From contig JAUCBJ010007342.1 in NCBI GenBank assembly GCA_032718475.1, positions 1-64,000 of the forward strand: 64,000 nucleotides of DNA, read 5' to 3'. This DNA comes from Nemertoderma westbladi. Its lineage: Eukaryota; Xenacoelomorpha; Nemertodermatida; Nemertodermatidae. Under the pieces are notes generated by a model that searched no databases, had not been told where the DNA came from, and was given only the letters and a program-made list of their open reading frames with translations. How positions within the stretch are numbered: position 1 is the stretch's first letter; the number at the start of each line of letters is the position of its first letter. The translations under genes were made by a program, and so were the position numbers. Positions 10,769-22,170 of the stretch are shown here, in pieces.

Positions 10769-12790
10769 GTAAATTTTTTATTTTGGGCTATTATATTTTC
10801 GGTTTCATTAATTTAGATAAGCCAGGGGTGCGCGTACAACACGTATCGCAGGGCACTTAATAATTTATTGCTCCAATGTGCATTCGTAGAATGTTGTAGA
10901 ATGTTCTAGTTGATTCCATGCTTAGGATTTGCTATATAAGGGGCTGTTTGCCATTCGGTTATCACTAATACTTATTACTTACTATACTAATACTTATTAA
11001 CTTACACTTTACTTGCTTAGTTCACTTCAGTTAACTTAGCTTATTTAGTCTTACTTTAGTTTAATTCGCCTTTGTGATTTTGTATAGAAAATTTGAGAAG
11101 TCTTGTAATTACATTAAAATATACTGCAAACTCTTAGACATACTAGTTTTGACGTATCTATCTTGAGACAGCCAAACGCTTCGGGGGAATGGCTGCCTAG
11201 ACCGTTAGGCTTCAGCAACACAAGGAGGAAAGATGTCCACGACGCATTAGGGAGCCCACATTATCTTCGCCCACGCCCGTTAGAGAGTATGCCTCACTGC
11301 CTGAGAACGCCCTCATCAGAGGAAGGTAAGACTTTGTTTGACGCCCTTGCCCACAGTAAGACCTTAGATCAGGGTAAAGCGTGACGCCGTCCTGGGACGC
11401 CATAAAATTTAGGATCAAATATCTCAGATATTCAGACAGGAAAAAAACCGGTCAACCTGTATCTCCTACAGGTGCGAGCTGTTGCTGTTCGTGAGTAAGC
11501 GCAAGTACACTTAGGTGCGAATAGCACGCTCTATAATTTGGTGATTTACAGTACTGACAGTACAGTACCAGTTAGCTTTGTAGAGGCCTTATAGATTGAC
11601 CGACCTGTCTGATTCCAAAGTATTTACTATCGGCACACGTTTGGCTTAGGGAGGTTTACTAACAATCCTACCGCGTCTTTGCCACGTACTGATAGGTATT
11701 TACTGCTAACCACAGCAGTAACAAAATTCTAGAATCAAATTTATATACCAGATCAGCTATATGTACGGTAGTAAATTAACACCTATTTTCTTATCTCACA
11801 ATCAGAATCTGGTATTAGTGCCGATCACGGGTGTAGTTACTAACACCGTAATTGCCCGGTTGAGTTGTGAATGAAGGAGGAGAGAGCCCTTTTGACGTCA
11901 GTTTGTAAGTATTGCGCCTACAGCGTGCGACTAGCTTATTCGAGTAGCCGATCACCAAAACCTAGTATAACGGCGATACACCAAAATTGTTTTATACACA
12001 CACACACACACACATACGGGTTAACAATGGATTCTGTGGACAAGCTCACAACCAAGGGATCTGTGGACGTACTTATTTATTAAATATCTAGAGATCTATC
12101 TAATGAAAATCCTTCAAATTAGCTTCCTAATAAGTAATGGGAAATGTTTGCTTTTAACATTTAAAATTTTTCCAATATTTCAAAAATCATTTTTTTACAT
12201 TCACTGTGCGGACATTGCTTTTGGTGACATCATAATTATGTGTGTTGTGCCTCAGTGTGTTTAGTGATGTCCACAAACCCCAACTGGGGTCAAGACACAT
12301 ACGAAAATTAATGTCCACTCTCCACAACTAGTGTAACACATACAGTATATGGGAAAGGAAACTGAAATGCTTTGTTTTTATGCAACTTCATGGGTGTGAT
12401 TCTAGTATTTGGATTACTTGGTCTGGTCAGTCCATAGAGATAATGTTCTATTATTGTTTTTATACAATCGTGAATAATTATTGTAAAAGTTAATATTTCC
12501 CTATTAGTTACCTAAGGACTATTTGTGGTACAAGTTTCCTTAGTTTACTCAGTTACTATAACAATGGGTTATCATTTAGTCGATAGCGATAGCGCTGAAC
12601 AATCCCGCCTGTAAAGCAATGCATACAAGTTAGCATGTAGCAATTTGTTTTGAAAATACTTGCAGTCTCAAGAAATATACCGTAATACTGCCATCACTGC
12701 TCAAGATATTCTTTTTTTCTGCGGGAAGACTAATTAATTTTAGGTTGTATATAAATATATACCAATATATATATAAGTATATAAATATAC
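10769..12790. other. Intergenic interval with a TATA-like site and a CA microsatellite
   Basis: No gene is supported. CTATATAAGG at about 10932-10941 looks like a TATA box with downstream TA-rich sequence and could be part of a solo LTR. A short open frame at 11163-11384 has no recognisable relatives. A (CA)n run lies at about 11996-12013. Sequence just before 12790 is very AT-rich and precedes the RTE 5' end. Confidence 0.4.
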
Positions 12791-13139
12791 CAGGTCAGGT
12801 CAGGTCCCCAGATCCTGCTACCACTATGGCAGTAATGTGGTACTACCTGTAGTTGTCAGCCCAGTAGGGCAGGCCCGATAAGCATAGCCTATTCATTATT
12901 TAGTTGATCAAGAGTGGGTTGGTTCAGCCCCGTCAACTAAATAAGTCATTGAGGGCTATAGCGCCTTGGGCACCATTGAAGGCAAAGGCTTGATACGCAT
13001 CTGCATTAGAGATGATACACGCCCCGCCCTGTCTATACTGGATGCTCCCCTACCAGTGTTAGTTAACCTAACCCAGGAGGCACACTTGGTTCAGGGTGTA
13101 ACAAAAGGACCCCTACAGTCGGCAGCAGGGCTGTAGGCC

Positions 13140-13376
13140 ATGGATAGGCGGAAGGTAATCAACCAACGGCTAGACATGCTGACAATGTCGGCGGAAGGTA
13201 ATCAACCAACGGCGATCTACTGCGAAGACGCTTGTAGGAGTTGCGACCACAAGCGATTTACTCCCGCAACTGAAAGATATGAGTATGAGAACCCTCCAGG
13301 AGAAATACCGGCTCGGTCGTCGCCCGGGTCAACAAGGACCGCGTCCCCCAGTGGTACACCAGGCTGGGGTCGATAA
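13140..13376 (+). CDS. Possible short ORF1 of the RTE-like element
   Basis: A 78-codon frame starting at ATG 13140 overlaps the start of the main ORF in another frame. It is basic and holds CxxC-like cysteines (YCEDACRSC) but matches no domain I know. Some RTE elements have a short ORF1 overlapping ORF2, which is the only support. It could equally be leader sequence. Confidence 0.25.
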   Translation: MDRRKVINQRLDMLTMSAEGNQPTAIYCEDACRSCDHKRFTPATERYEYENPPGEIPARSSPGSTRTASPSGTPGWGR

Positions 13377-16320
13377 ATTGGCTACTGGAACAGAAGACCG
13401 AGAAGAAAGAAGAACCAACCTGTTGAAATGTAAAAAGACACTAAAGATTGCTACAATGAACGCACGCACGCTGAAAGCACATACCAAACAGGGTGACATG
13501 GTCGCTCTGGCAATGGAATATAACATCGACATCATCTGCATCCAAGAACATCGGATTTGTCATGAAGACACTGCCATGAAGTACAATGACATTGGAAATG
13601 GATGGACGTTAGTAACAAGCTCAGCAGTAAGAAACTCGGCCAATGCATCAATTGGTGGAGTAGGAATTCTGCTAAGCCCATTTGCACTTAAGACCCTAAA
13701 CAACATCGAATCTATAAATTCCAGGGTTATGATCGCAACATTTGATGGGAATCCCAAGGCAACAGTTATATGTTGCTACAGTCCAACCAATGCCTCAGAG
13801 CCAGAACAAGCAGTCAAGTTTTATGAAGAACTGACTGGACTTATAAAGGACATTCCGAAACACAATGTTAAAGTCATTGCTGGTGACCTGAATGCCCAAA
13901 TTGGCCCAGAAGACATCAAGGGTTACACCTATAACACCAGTTCTAACAGAAATGGGTACTTACTTTTAGACCTAATGGAAGAATGTGAATTGATACCAAC
14001 AAACAACACATTCGAAAAGAGTAAGGGGAAGCTATGGACCTTTCAATACCCTAATGGAACCAAAGCACAACTGGATTACATCCTCATAAACAAAAAGTGG
14101 AGAAACAGCATGATCAACTGCGAGGCATACAGCTCGTTCAACCTAATTGGTTCGGACCACAGAATTGTGACTGCAGAGATCAGACTCAGTTTGAGAGCCA
14201 GCAAACCCAGGACAAGCAAGCAAATCAAATATGACTGGGAAAAACTCAGAACTGACAATGCTGTAAAGGATGCTTATACAGTAGAAGTTCAAAACCGCTT
14301 TGAAGCACTTCAGTCAATGGATGAAGACCAATCCACCAATTCAATATACCAGAATATAATAACAGCCCACAAGGAATCAGCTAAGAGGCATATCCCCCAG
14401 AAACCCAAACGAAAACAATATGTGCCATGGCAAAACTCTGAGGTTACTTGTAAGAGAGAAGATCTTAAGATAGCCTACAAAGTTAAAACCGAACAACCAA
14501 CAACCGAAAACATTAACAAGGTTGAGAAAGCTAAGGACGATCTTAAATTGGCCTACAACATCAGCCAGGAAAAGTACATACAGGATAAAACTGAAGCAAT
14601 TACAACTGCTCACATACAGCAACAATCAAGACTTACCTGGCAAACTGTAAATGAGGTATCTGGTCGGAAAAGTTGTGCAAAGGGGCGCCTCAAAGCCGAT
14701 AGTCCTGAAGAACGTGTTGGGAAGTGGAAAAATCACTTCAGCAACTTGCTTGGGCAGCCACCAAACATCGAGGTCAGCCCTACAAGGAAAATATATGACA
14801 AGACACTACCTATAGAAACAGGGGACTTCACACCTGCCGAACTCCAAAGAAGCATTAAAAGCATGTCCAATAATAAAGCGAGTGGATTAGATGAAATCCC
14901 AGCGGAGGTATGGAAAACCGGAGTGCTAAACAGACCATTATTGAATGTTTGCAACCGGATGTTAAAAGGGGAAAAGCCACCACCAATTTGGACTAAAGGT
15001 CAACTAAAGCCTCTCCCCAAGAAAGGAGACCTCGGCATACCAACAAACTATCGTGGGATCTGTCTGCTTGTGGTAGCTGCCAAAATATACAATAAAATGA
15101 TTCTATATAGGATTAGGCCTCACATAGAGAAACTACTGCGTAAGAGCCAAAACGGATTTCGACCAAGTAGATCAACAATAGCTCAGATACTTGCACTACG
15201 GAGACTGATTGAAGGAATTAAGTCAAAGAATCTCCCCGCTGTCATGACTTTTGTGGACTTCAAGAAGGCATTCGACTCCATCCATAGAGGTAAAATGCTT
15301 GAAATCCTAAGAGCTTATGGAATACCAGAAGTAATTGTTGCTGGCATTGGATTGTTATATTGTGACACAGAAGCGCAGGTACTCTCACCAGATGGTGAAA
15401 CTGAGTTTTTCTCAATCCTGGCTGGCGTACTGCAAGGTGACACATTAGCACCATTACTATTTGTAATTGTGCTGGATTACGCAATGAGGACGGCCACAAA
15501 GGGTGAAGACCTGGGATTCACACTTCAAGAACGCAGAAGTAGTAGATATCCGGCAACTACAGTCACAGACACCGACTTTGCGGATGACATCGCCCTGCTC
15601 TCTAATACCCTAGCAGATGCACAGCTTCTACTAAATAAAGTGGAGAGGGCTGCTAAGGAGGTTGGATTGCATATAAATTCTACAAAGACCGAATTCATGA
15701 CCTTTAATGTTGATGGAAACTTGACAACCATTGATAATAATCAACTAAGGAAGGTCGATGACTTCCAGTACCTTGGATCATGGATAGAGAGTAGCAAAAA
15801 GGACATAGAAGTTAGGAAAGCAAAGGCTTGGGTAGCTCTATCAAAAATGGATACCATCTGGAAATCAGATCTCTCCAGGCACCTGAAGACTAAGTTCTTT
15901 CGAGCCACAGTGGAAAGTGTATTTTTATATGGGGGTGAGACCGGGACACTGACTAAATCACTTGAACAACGAATTGATGGTTGCTACACAAGACTACTAA
16001 GGGCAGCCCTAAACATCAGCTGGAGACAACACATGACAAACGCCGAGCTTTATGGTACAATACCACCTGTATCAACCACCCTCCGTGAACGCAGATTAAG
16101 ATTCAGTGGGCACTGCTGGCGAAGTAAAGACGAGGTCATACCAGATCTACTTTTCTGGCAACCAACTCATGGAAAGCATAGTCGTGGACGACCGGCCATA
16201 ACATATATAGATCAACTTGAAAGGGATACTGAACTTGGGAGAAACGAAATTGCGACAACTATGGAGAATCGGGAAGCCTGGAAGGATCTCATTTCCACTG
16301 TCCGAGTTCGCTCGACCTAG
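13279..16320 (+). CDS. RTE-like LINE ORF2: AP endonuclease and reverse transcriptase
   Basis: The protein nicks target DNA and reverse transcribes its own RNA there. The apurinic-type endonuclease covers about residues 55-300: MNARTL, IQEHR (metal-binding Glu), GDLNAQIG, LDYILIN and SDHRIV near residue 291. RT motifs follow: KGDLGIPTNYRGI, FVDFKKAFDSIH near 657, GVLQGDTLAPLLF and FADDIALL near 767. The C-terminus carries LRFSGHCWRS and GRPAITYIDQLERDT, a signature of RTE-type elements. All catalytic motifs are present with no stop or frameshift. ATG at 13279 gives the longest product; a second ATG at residue 59, just before the endonuclease, may be the real start. The copy looks recent and possibly competent. 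Confidence 0.93.
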   Translation: MSMRTLQEKYRLGRRPGQQGPRPPVVHQAGVDKLATGTEDREERRTNLLKCKKTLKIATMNARTLKAHTKQGDMVALAMEYNIDIICIQEHRICHEDTAMKYNDIGNGWTLVTSSAVRNSANASIGGVGILLSPFALKTLNNIESINSRVMIATFDGNPKATVICCYSPTNASEPEQAVKFYEELTGLIKDIPKHNVKVIAGDLNAQIGPEDIKGYTYNTSSNRNGYLLLDLMEECELIPTNNTFEKSKGKLWTFQYPNGTKAQLDYILINKKWRNSMINCEAYSSFNLIGSDHRIVTAEIRLSLRASKPRTSKQIKYDWEKLRTDNAVKDAYTVEVQNRFEALQSMDEDQSTNSIYQNIITAHKESAKRHIPQKPKRKQYVPWQNSEVTCKREDLKIAYKVKTEQPTTENINKVEKAKDDLKLAYNISQEKYIQDKTEAITTAHIQQQSRLTWQTVNEVSGRKSCAKGRLKADSPEERVGKWKNHFSNLLGQPPNIEVSPTRKIYDKTLPIETGDFTPAELQRSIKSMSNNKASGLDEIPAEVWKTGVLNRPLLNVCNRMLKGEKPPPIWTKGQLKPLPKKGDLGIPTNYRGICLLVVAAKIYNKMILYRIRPHIEKLLRKSQNGFRPSRSTIAQILALRRLIEGIKSKNLPAVMTFVDFKKAFDSIHRGKMLEILRAYGIPEVIVAGIGLLYCDTEAQVLSPDGETEFFSILAGVLQGDTLAPLLFVIVLDYAMRTATKGEDLGFTLQERRSSRYPATTVTDTDFADDIALLSNTLADAQLLLNKVERAAKEVGLHINSTKTEFMTFNVDGNLTTIDNNQLRKVDDFQYLGSWIESSKKDIEVRKAKAWVALSKMDTIWKSDLSRHLKTKFFRATVESVFLYGGETGTLTKSLEQRIDGCYTRLLRAALNISWRQHMTNAELYGTIPPVSTTLRERRLRFSGHCWRSKDEVIPDLLFWQPTHGKHSRGRPAITYIDQLERDTELGRNEIATTMENREAWKDLISTVRVRST

Positions 16321-16469
16321 TAGTAGTAGTAGTAGAATATAAATACAAATAGAGTGGCGCACAACAAATAATGATATAACTCTTATCATTCAATTATATT
16401 AATTATGAATTTTATGCCTTAAAATTATTTGCACCCTTCTACAGTACACGTATTGTAAGAGCAATAGAC

Positions 16470-16680
16470 GCTAAGAATATATAGTAAATTAACGAAAACA
16501 CACCGTTCTAAATACTGTCCCTTGCGTACATCTGGGGACATTAGTTTTTGTATTGTTTTTCTGCAGGCCATACGTTATGTAGTTGCAATGGACATTAAGA
16601 AAATTTTTTATATATTAACGAAAACACACCATTGAAAATACTGTCCTTTACGCACATCTGGGGACATTCGTTTTTGTATA
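16470..16680 (+). repeat. Two-copy direct duplication, about 125-bp offset
   Basis: AACGAAAACACACC, AATACTGTCC and ACATCTGGGGACATT recur in the same order at about 16490-16556 and 16617-16678. The copies differ at several sites. No gene is present. Confidence 0.8.
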
Positions 16681-16708
16681 GGTAAGATAGGCCCAAGCCT
16701 ATCTTACC
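16681..16708. repeat. Perfect 12-bp hairpin
   Basis: GGTAAGATAGGC and its exact reverse complement are separated by CCAA. The hairpin stands directly between the 125-bp duplication and the RTE fragment, and may be an insertion scar or a short palindromic insertion. Confidence 0.85.
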
Positions 16709-16715
16709 ATAAGTT

Positions 16716-17049
16716 CCCCTTACTTAAGTTCCCCCAAGCTTGACACTACTGTAGAACAAAGTCGCCTCCACTTTTCAGGACATTGCTTTCGCCGTGAGGA
16801 CCAGCCAGTGCAAAATCTTGTACTTTGGCAGCCTCATGGAGTGAATAAGGATGGTGGACAGCCCATGACTTTCTTGAGACGCATCTTAAAGGACACTGGC
16901 CTTGAAGATGCGGATGATCTAGCAAATGTCATGGGTGATAGAGAGTTGTGGCGGCGCAAATTTGTCGACAAGCCGGCACGGCATTCTCAATATAATATAT
17001 AATGCAGCTGCAAGGCAGAATGCCGATCGTAGTAGTAGTAGTAGTAGTA
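16716..17049 (+). mobile_element. 5'-truncated RTE-like LINE 3' end
   Basis: Encodes LHFSGHCFRREDQPVQNL and QPMTFLRRILKDTGLE, then the tail CCGGCACGGCATTC and GCAGCTGCAAGGCAG, finishing in (TAG)n at 17030-17049. It is related to the 8121-8442 copy and belongs to a different subfamily from the intact element at 12.8-16.3 kb. The C-terminal frame is still open for over 60 codons. No clear target duplication was found. Confidence 0.85.
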
Positions 17050-18157
17050 AGAATCGTGCCCTTTATGTCTTGCACTGCAGGCCAAGATAATGGAGCCTTT
17101 CTTGTTAACAGCGGATCTCAGTTAAATGTGATGATGGGGCGTGCTAGTTTAGCGCTGATTTTATGGTTGATGTTTTTGTCAGAAAGTGCTCTACAGTAGG
17201 CCAATTTTAATGTTTCGATTATAATTTAAAAAGGCGAAATTGCAGAAATTATAATATAATAATAATACTGATATGTTGATGCGCAATCATTAGTATTTCG
17301 TATAAATTTGTTTGAGAATCGAAACATATGGTAAGTATAATTAGTTCAAATAATATTTTTAAACAATGTATTTTATAAAATAAACGTACCGGTATACGTT
17401 CAACATCCATTTACTTATGATATCAATATCATATTAATTAAGATATATTTGTGTGCCAGCTGTCATTGTGGGTTGGTTGGTACCAAACAGGTCGCAGCAT
17501 ACTGGTACCTCATGGGAGAATCGACGCAAATAACAGCGGGATGATACACTCCAAAAGAAAACTGTTGTAACTTGTGCTATTTGACTCTCATTTAAACTGT
17601 CCGGTTAGAAAAAATGCAACTGTCTTTGTCGAGACGAGACATAAATTATCCTCTTCCTAAAACAAAATTAAGGCACTCCCAGCTTGGTTAGTTAAGACTT
17701 GGTTGGAAAGTGTTGGGAGTACAATCTGTGTCTCATTCTAGATATCATTTATCAAACTGGGTTTCACTTCATTCATGAATATAAATAACCTGAAGAAGGC
17801 CTCTATTTATATTTTATAAATGTCACCGTGAAGAAACATCTCTCGTTCCAATAATTAATTATTAAATAACATTATAATAACTTCAGGTTAACACACGTAA
17901 TTATTCTAATTTTAGTAATCAAATTTTAAAGTTTTAAATAAATTAATACATAACAGTGAGCCAGCTTAAATTAATCCGCAATGTCTAACAGAGTTAATTA
18001 CACACAATCAACTCAACTTAAGGGAATTTTACAACAGCAGGAGCCCAAATATACAGAGTTTAACAGGGGCGAGTGGGTCATTAAACTCCTCAGGCTGCGA
18101 GACAGGAGGGGGGGAAACTCGACGCAAAACCCGCCTTGGCGAATTAATATCCCGCCT
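17050..18157. other. AT-rich intergenic interval
   Basis: No coding or repeat feature can be supported. Open frames at 17002-17199 and 17981-18166 are short, compositionally biased and unsupported. CGACGCAAA occurs near 17522 and 18120, and again inside the MITE-like element near 18603, as the only recurrent motif I noticed. Confidence 0.5.
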
Positions 18158-18666
18158 CAATGTTAAATTCTCAATTTAGGGAAAGGAACAGGTTACATTG
18201 GCACGTTATTTTAACCAAAACAATAAACTAAACACAATAGAACAGGTTACAGTTTTATTTTTGAGTGTAATCATCTGTTATTTGCGTCAAATTTCCCTTG
18301 GAGATGGATGAATTTTTTTGCGTCCAGTTCCCCCCCCCCCCCCCCCCCCCCCCCCCTCTGCAGGTCAATCATCTGCAGGGGTTGCAGTATGAATGCTATA
18401 GTGGGGGTGACGTGACGGGTTACAGGTTTGAGATAATAAAAGTTAGATATGAGAAAAAGTACCTTGTTTGGGAAACGGTATCTAGAATGAGATTGTATGT
18501 TTTTTTTGGTCAAAGAGATGATCTATGAAAGTTGTATATATACATTATGTTATTTTTTTCCATGAAAATTTATATAGAAACTCAAAATTAAACAGAGAAA
18601 ATCGACGCAAATCGACAGCCACTAAACCTGTTCCTTTCCCTAAATTAAATTGATATTTAACATTGT
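18158..18666. mobile_element. MITE-like element with about 40-bp terminal inverted repeats
   Basis: The left end contains CAATGTTAAATTC then AATTTAGGGAAAGGAACAGG; the right end carries the inverse (CCTGTTCCTTTCCCTAAATT, then ATTTAACATTG). The interior has a 27-C homopolymer (18330-18356) and the shared motif TTAACCAAAACAATAAAC at 18211-18228. No coding capacity; the small open frames on both strands across the poly-C are artefacts. Confidence 0.8.
18330..18356. repeat. Poly-C run (27 bp)
   Basis: A pure homopolymer inside the MITE-like element. Its length is likely polymorphic and hard to sequence accurately. Confidence 0.95.
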
Positions 18667-19239
18667 TTATATGCCGCAATTCTCAATAAATATGAAATTG
18701 TTGATAACGTTCATAACACATGATACCTGAGGTGTGTTTGTATTATGTATGTATTATATTGTAAATGGACTGGACATAGTATAAAAAAATCTAAGAAATA
18801 AAATAAAGAAAAATTGTATTGATTAATTATTGTTCAAAATAACAGGACTATAATAACAAAGATGCATTTACACCTACTGACCAACTTAAAACGTAACGCC
18901 TTACAAATCTGGCCACGGCCAAATAATTTATTTAAATAGAGAGCACGAAAAAATAAAATCTCGTATAAGATAATAAAATTCAATAAAGGGTTACAAAATA
19001 TGCAGTTACGTAAATAAATTATATATTATTATATTTGCGGGGTGGGAAAGATATATTATAATATGTCATCGGATTTTCACGTGCAAATACGTCATACAGT
19101 AGATAAAAATAAATACTATTCGCAATTGAGATAAAGATAATTCCCATATATATTCCAAAAGCCTCGGTTTGGAGACTGAGGAACAATATATTTCGTCAAT
19201 GTTATGCAAATGGAATTTTTGGTTTTTTATTCCATCTGA
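18667..19239. other. AT-rich intergenic interval
   Basis: No gene, RNA or repeat array is supported. A minus-strand frame at 19066-19284 runs into the foldback end and is not credible. Confidence 0.5.
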
Positions 19240-21123
19240 TGGGCCCATGTGAAGAATACCAGACTTTCTGCCGTTATATTTCACTTTGCAGTTACCCCCA
19301 TGTGAAGAATACCAGACTTTCTGCCGTTATACGAACAATTTATTATTAATTATGTGGAAAATATAGGCCTACACTTAAATTGCTTAGATGATCGAATGAA
19401 ATTCATTACTTAATAATACCGGTATTTAAATAGATATAAATAATGTAATTAAGATTACTCGTTATTCATCTTACTTCTACATTTATAAGTATTTTACAGT
19501 GCCCGTAGCAAAAGTGTCCTTCGGAACACAAAATGTGGTTTTACTATACTTTTGCTACACTACATTACATTACGGGCCAATGTGAAGAATACCAGACTTT
19601 CTGCCGTTATACGAACAATTTATTATTAATTATGTGGAAAATATAGGCCTACACTTAAATTGCTTAGATGATCGAATGAAATTCATTACTTAATAATACC
19701 GGTATTTAAATAGATATAAATAATGTAATTAAGATTACTCGTTATTCATCTTACTTCTACATTTATAAGTATTTTACAGTGCCCGTAGCAAAAGTGTCCT
19801 TCGGAACACAAAATGTGGTTTTACTATACTTTTGCTACACTACATTACATTACGGGCCAATGTGAAGAATACCAGACTTTCTGACCTTATATTTCACTTT
19901 ACAGTTACCCCCATGTGAAGAATACCAGGTTTTCACCAAAACCACAGGTTACATACAGAATGACTGAATCTAACCAAAACAATAAACGAATTAGCATATG
20001 TACAGGTTATAATATAAGGCAGATAAGCTCTATAATACACTCAATAAAGATAAATTAAAAAAGAATTAAAATCTTCATATATAAAATTCCAGTAAAAGTC
20101 GACGGAAAAGTGAAATGTGGTATTCTTCTTGACATGGGCGATCTGATGCATAATTTAATGAGGATTTCAATTCTTAAAACTTCTGAGTGAGATATTATTT
20201 TGTTCTCGAGTTATCGCTGTCTTTCCATCTACCAGTTTGTTCGTTTAGGAAGACAAAACCCACAAAACATGAAAAATGGCGTTTGAATTTAAATCACCTT
20301 CGCCGATCACTAAAGTTAAAGTATTAATTATTTTAGTGAGGTGGTGTGCAGCCTTAGTGCCAATGCAAAACATTGCTAACCCAACGAGAGACCCCAGATA
20401 GACGGGTTTAAGGGGGAAGGATCAAACTTTAATGGGAATCAGAATTCTATTTTTCGCTATTTCAAATTACTATTTTCACCCAAATTTGATAATTTAGGAT
20501 TTTTTTTAATATCTCTCCAGTATAAAAACTCTCAAGTCATTAAAACAAAATTATTCATTTATTGACAAAAAATAATCAAAATTACAAAAAAAATAAACAA
20601 ATTTAAAAATCTGTTTGAGACTTTTTGTAGATTCGATTCGAAGGTGCTGAGTCCAAAAAGTTGGTTTAAAATTTTTTTGGATAAATAACAAGGCTATTTA
20701 TAGGCCTACTTAGTGAAATATTTAATTCCGTCACTCGCCAATTGAGGGAGGCAATAAATATTTAAATTTCCATTAACGTTGCTCTTTCGTCATCCCCCAC
20801 GGTGGCTGAACGACGCCACGGTGCTATTGACCTACAACAAGGCGCCCTTGTGAAGAATACCAGGATTTCACTTTTCGGTCGATTTTTTATTGGAATTTTA
20901 TATATGAAGATTTTTTATGTTTTTTTAATTTATATTTATTAAGTGTTTTAATGCGCTTTTTTCTGCCTTGTAACCTGTACATATACTAATTCGTTTATTG
21001 TTTTGGTTATATTCAGCCCTTCTGTAACCTGTGTTTTTGGTGAAAACCTGGTATTCTTCACATGGGGGTAACTGCAAAGTGAAATATAACGGCAGTAAGT
21101 CTGGTATTCTTCATATGGGCCCA
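19240..21123. mobile_element. Foldback element with long inverted arms
   Basis: Termini TGGGCCCATGTGAAGAATAC at 19240 and its inverse ending at 21123. The arms match over roughly 250 bp (19875-20130 against 20855-21060), sharing CAGGTTACA, ACCAAAACAATAAACGAATT, ATATGTACAGGTTA and CTTCATATATAAAATTCCA in inverted order. The left arm is expanded by two tandem 280-bp copies. The central 20140-20850 segment has no gene. No transposase is encoded. Confidence 0.85.
19301..19860 (+). repeat. Two tandem copies of a 280-bp unit, apparently identical
   Basis: 19301-19580 and 19581-19860 appear identical by eye, and a third partial start occurs at 19861. Each unit begins with the terminal-repeat segment TGTGAAGAATACCAGACTTT and contains a hairpin GTAGCAAAAGT...ACTTTTGCTAC. 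Identity points to a very recent duplication, or to an assembly artefact. Confidence 0.92.
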
Positions 21124-21179
21124 ACAAGACGTTAGAGCTCCTTTAAAAACAATCCTCTGAGGTGGAGGGGGCGCCTCCA

Positions 21180-21199
21180 CCCCCCCCCCCCCCCCCCCC
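21180..21199. repeat. Poly-C run (20 bp)
   Basis: A pure homopolymer just outside the foldback element. Confidence 0.95.
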
Positions 21200-21493
21200 A
21201 CCCTTAACAGATATGATTTCCAAATTTTCTCGAATTTAGTTTTTGTATAACAATTATTTACTTCAAGACTTTTAATCTTGTACTTTATAGGATTACAGTA
21301 GGAGGCGTTTCTATAGAAACGAAAACTGTAACATTAGTAAGAGGTATAGATAACGACTTGGAGTGTCTATATTGATTCGAAAATGCAAATATTTATTAAA
21401 ATACACGTCTTGTAAATATTAAAATTAAATTTCAATACTTTGTAGTAATTCTAGTTGATTATAGCGATAGTATATGGACAACTGGAGTCGCTT

Positions 21494-21640
21494 ATCCCTT
21501 TTGACATACCGGCACTGACCCCTTTTGACATACCGGTACTGACCCCTTTTGACATACCGGTACTGACCCCTTTTGACATACCGGTACTGACCCCTTTTGA
21601 CATACCGGTACTGACCCCTTTTGACATACCGGTACTGACA
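21494..21640 (+). repeat. 24-bp minisatellite (about 6 units)
   Basis: Units read CCCCTTTTGACATACCGGTA plus CTGA. The period is a multiple of three, so frames on both strands stay open (TPFDIPVL repeats) without being genes. Confidence 0.95.
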
Positions 21641-22087
21641 TCTATGATTAGCTGCGGTATGTGAGGTAGGCATAGGAAAAATGAAAATAATTTTGCTTGG
21701 CCTCCACCTACAGATGTACCGGTAAGGAAGGGGCCTAACTCATATGCTGGAGGTCCTATTCCTATGGACGCTATTGGTATCCCACTAGCAGTAAAAACAA
21801 TTCTCAGCCGCAGTTTTTACCACTTTTACTTTACCTTTCTACTGTACATAGTGATAGTTACATAAGAGTATTCCAAAGAGGAGACAATATATTAATAATA
21901 ATTATAATAACGGAGGTTTAATTAATTGTATGCATTGCCAGATTAAAATTTAAATTTAACACCCCCATTTTATCAATGAATAGAATACTAACGTACTCTA
22001 TGAATGCAAATGTACTGCACCTTAGCTAATAAGTCTAACAGACCTGCTTAGCTTATTTTATCTAATATAAAAATACTAAGTACTGTT
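21641..22087. other. Intergenic interval
   Basis: AT-rich with no open frame or repeat of note; ends in the first copy of the TAAGTACTGTT target duplication at 22077-22087. Confidence 0.5.
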
Positions 22088-22159
22088 CTAAGGGTACCTA
22101 AGCCGGCACAGCATTCTTAAAAATGCAGCTGCAATGCAGCATGCCGATCCTAGTAGTAG
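22088..22159 (+). mobile_element. 72-bp RTE-tail insertion with target duplication
   Basis: This is only the 3' tail of the RTE-like family (GCCGGCACAGCATTCTTAA, GCAGCTGCAATGCAGC, ATGCCGATCC) ending in TAGTAGTAG. It is flanked by TAAGTACTGTT at 22077-22087 and 22160-22170. Either an extreme 5' truncation or a tiny SINE borrowing the LINE tail. Confidence 0.88.
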
Positions 22160-22170
22160 TAAGTACTGTT

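Larger units (their letters stand above)
12791..16335 (+). mobile_element. Full-length RTE-like LINE, apparently intact
   Basis: About 3.5 kb, a usual length for the RTE group. A 5' leader beginning with the repeated CAGGTCAGGTCAGG is followed by a 1013-codon ORF and a (TAG)n tail that starts with the stop codon itself (16318-16335). Flanking ATATAAATA-like sequence on both sides may be a target duplication, but the AT-rich context makes that uncertain. There is no 5' truncation, unlike the other RTE pieces in this window. Confidence 0.9.

Noticed and set aside
18271-18528. Overlapping frames on both strands across a poly-C/poly-G run
   Set aside because: Driven by the homopolymer inside a MITE-like element.
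21425-21673. YVKRGQYR and TPFDIPVL repeat frames
   Set aside because: Translations of the 24-bp minisatellite.
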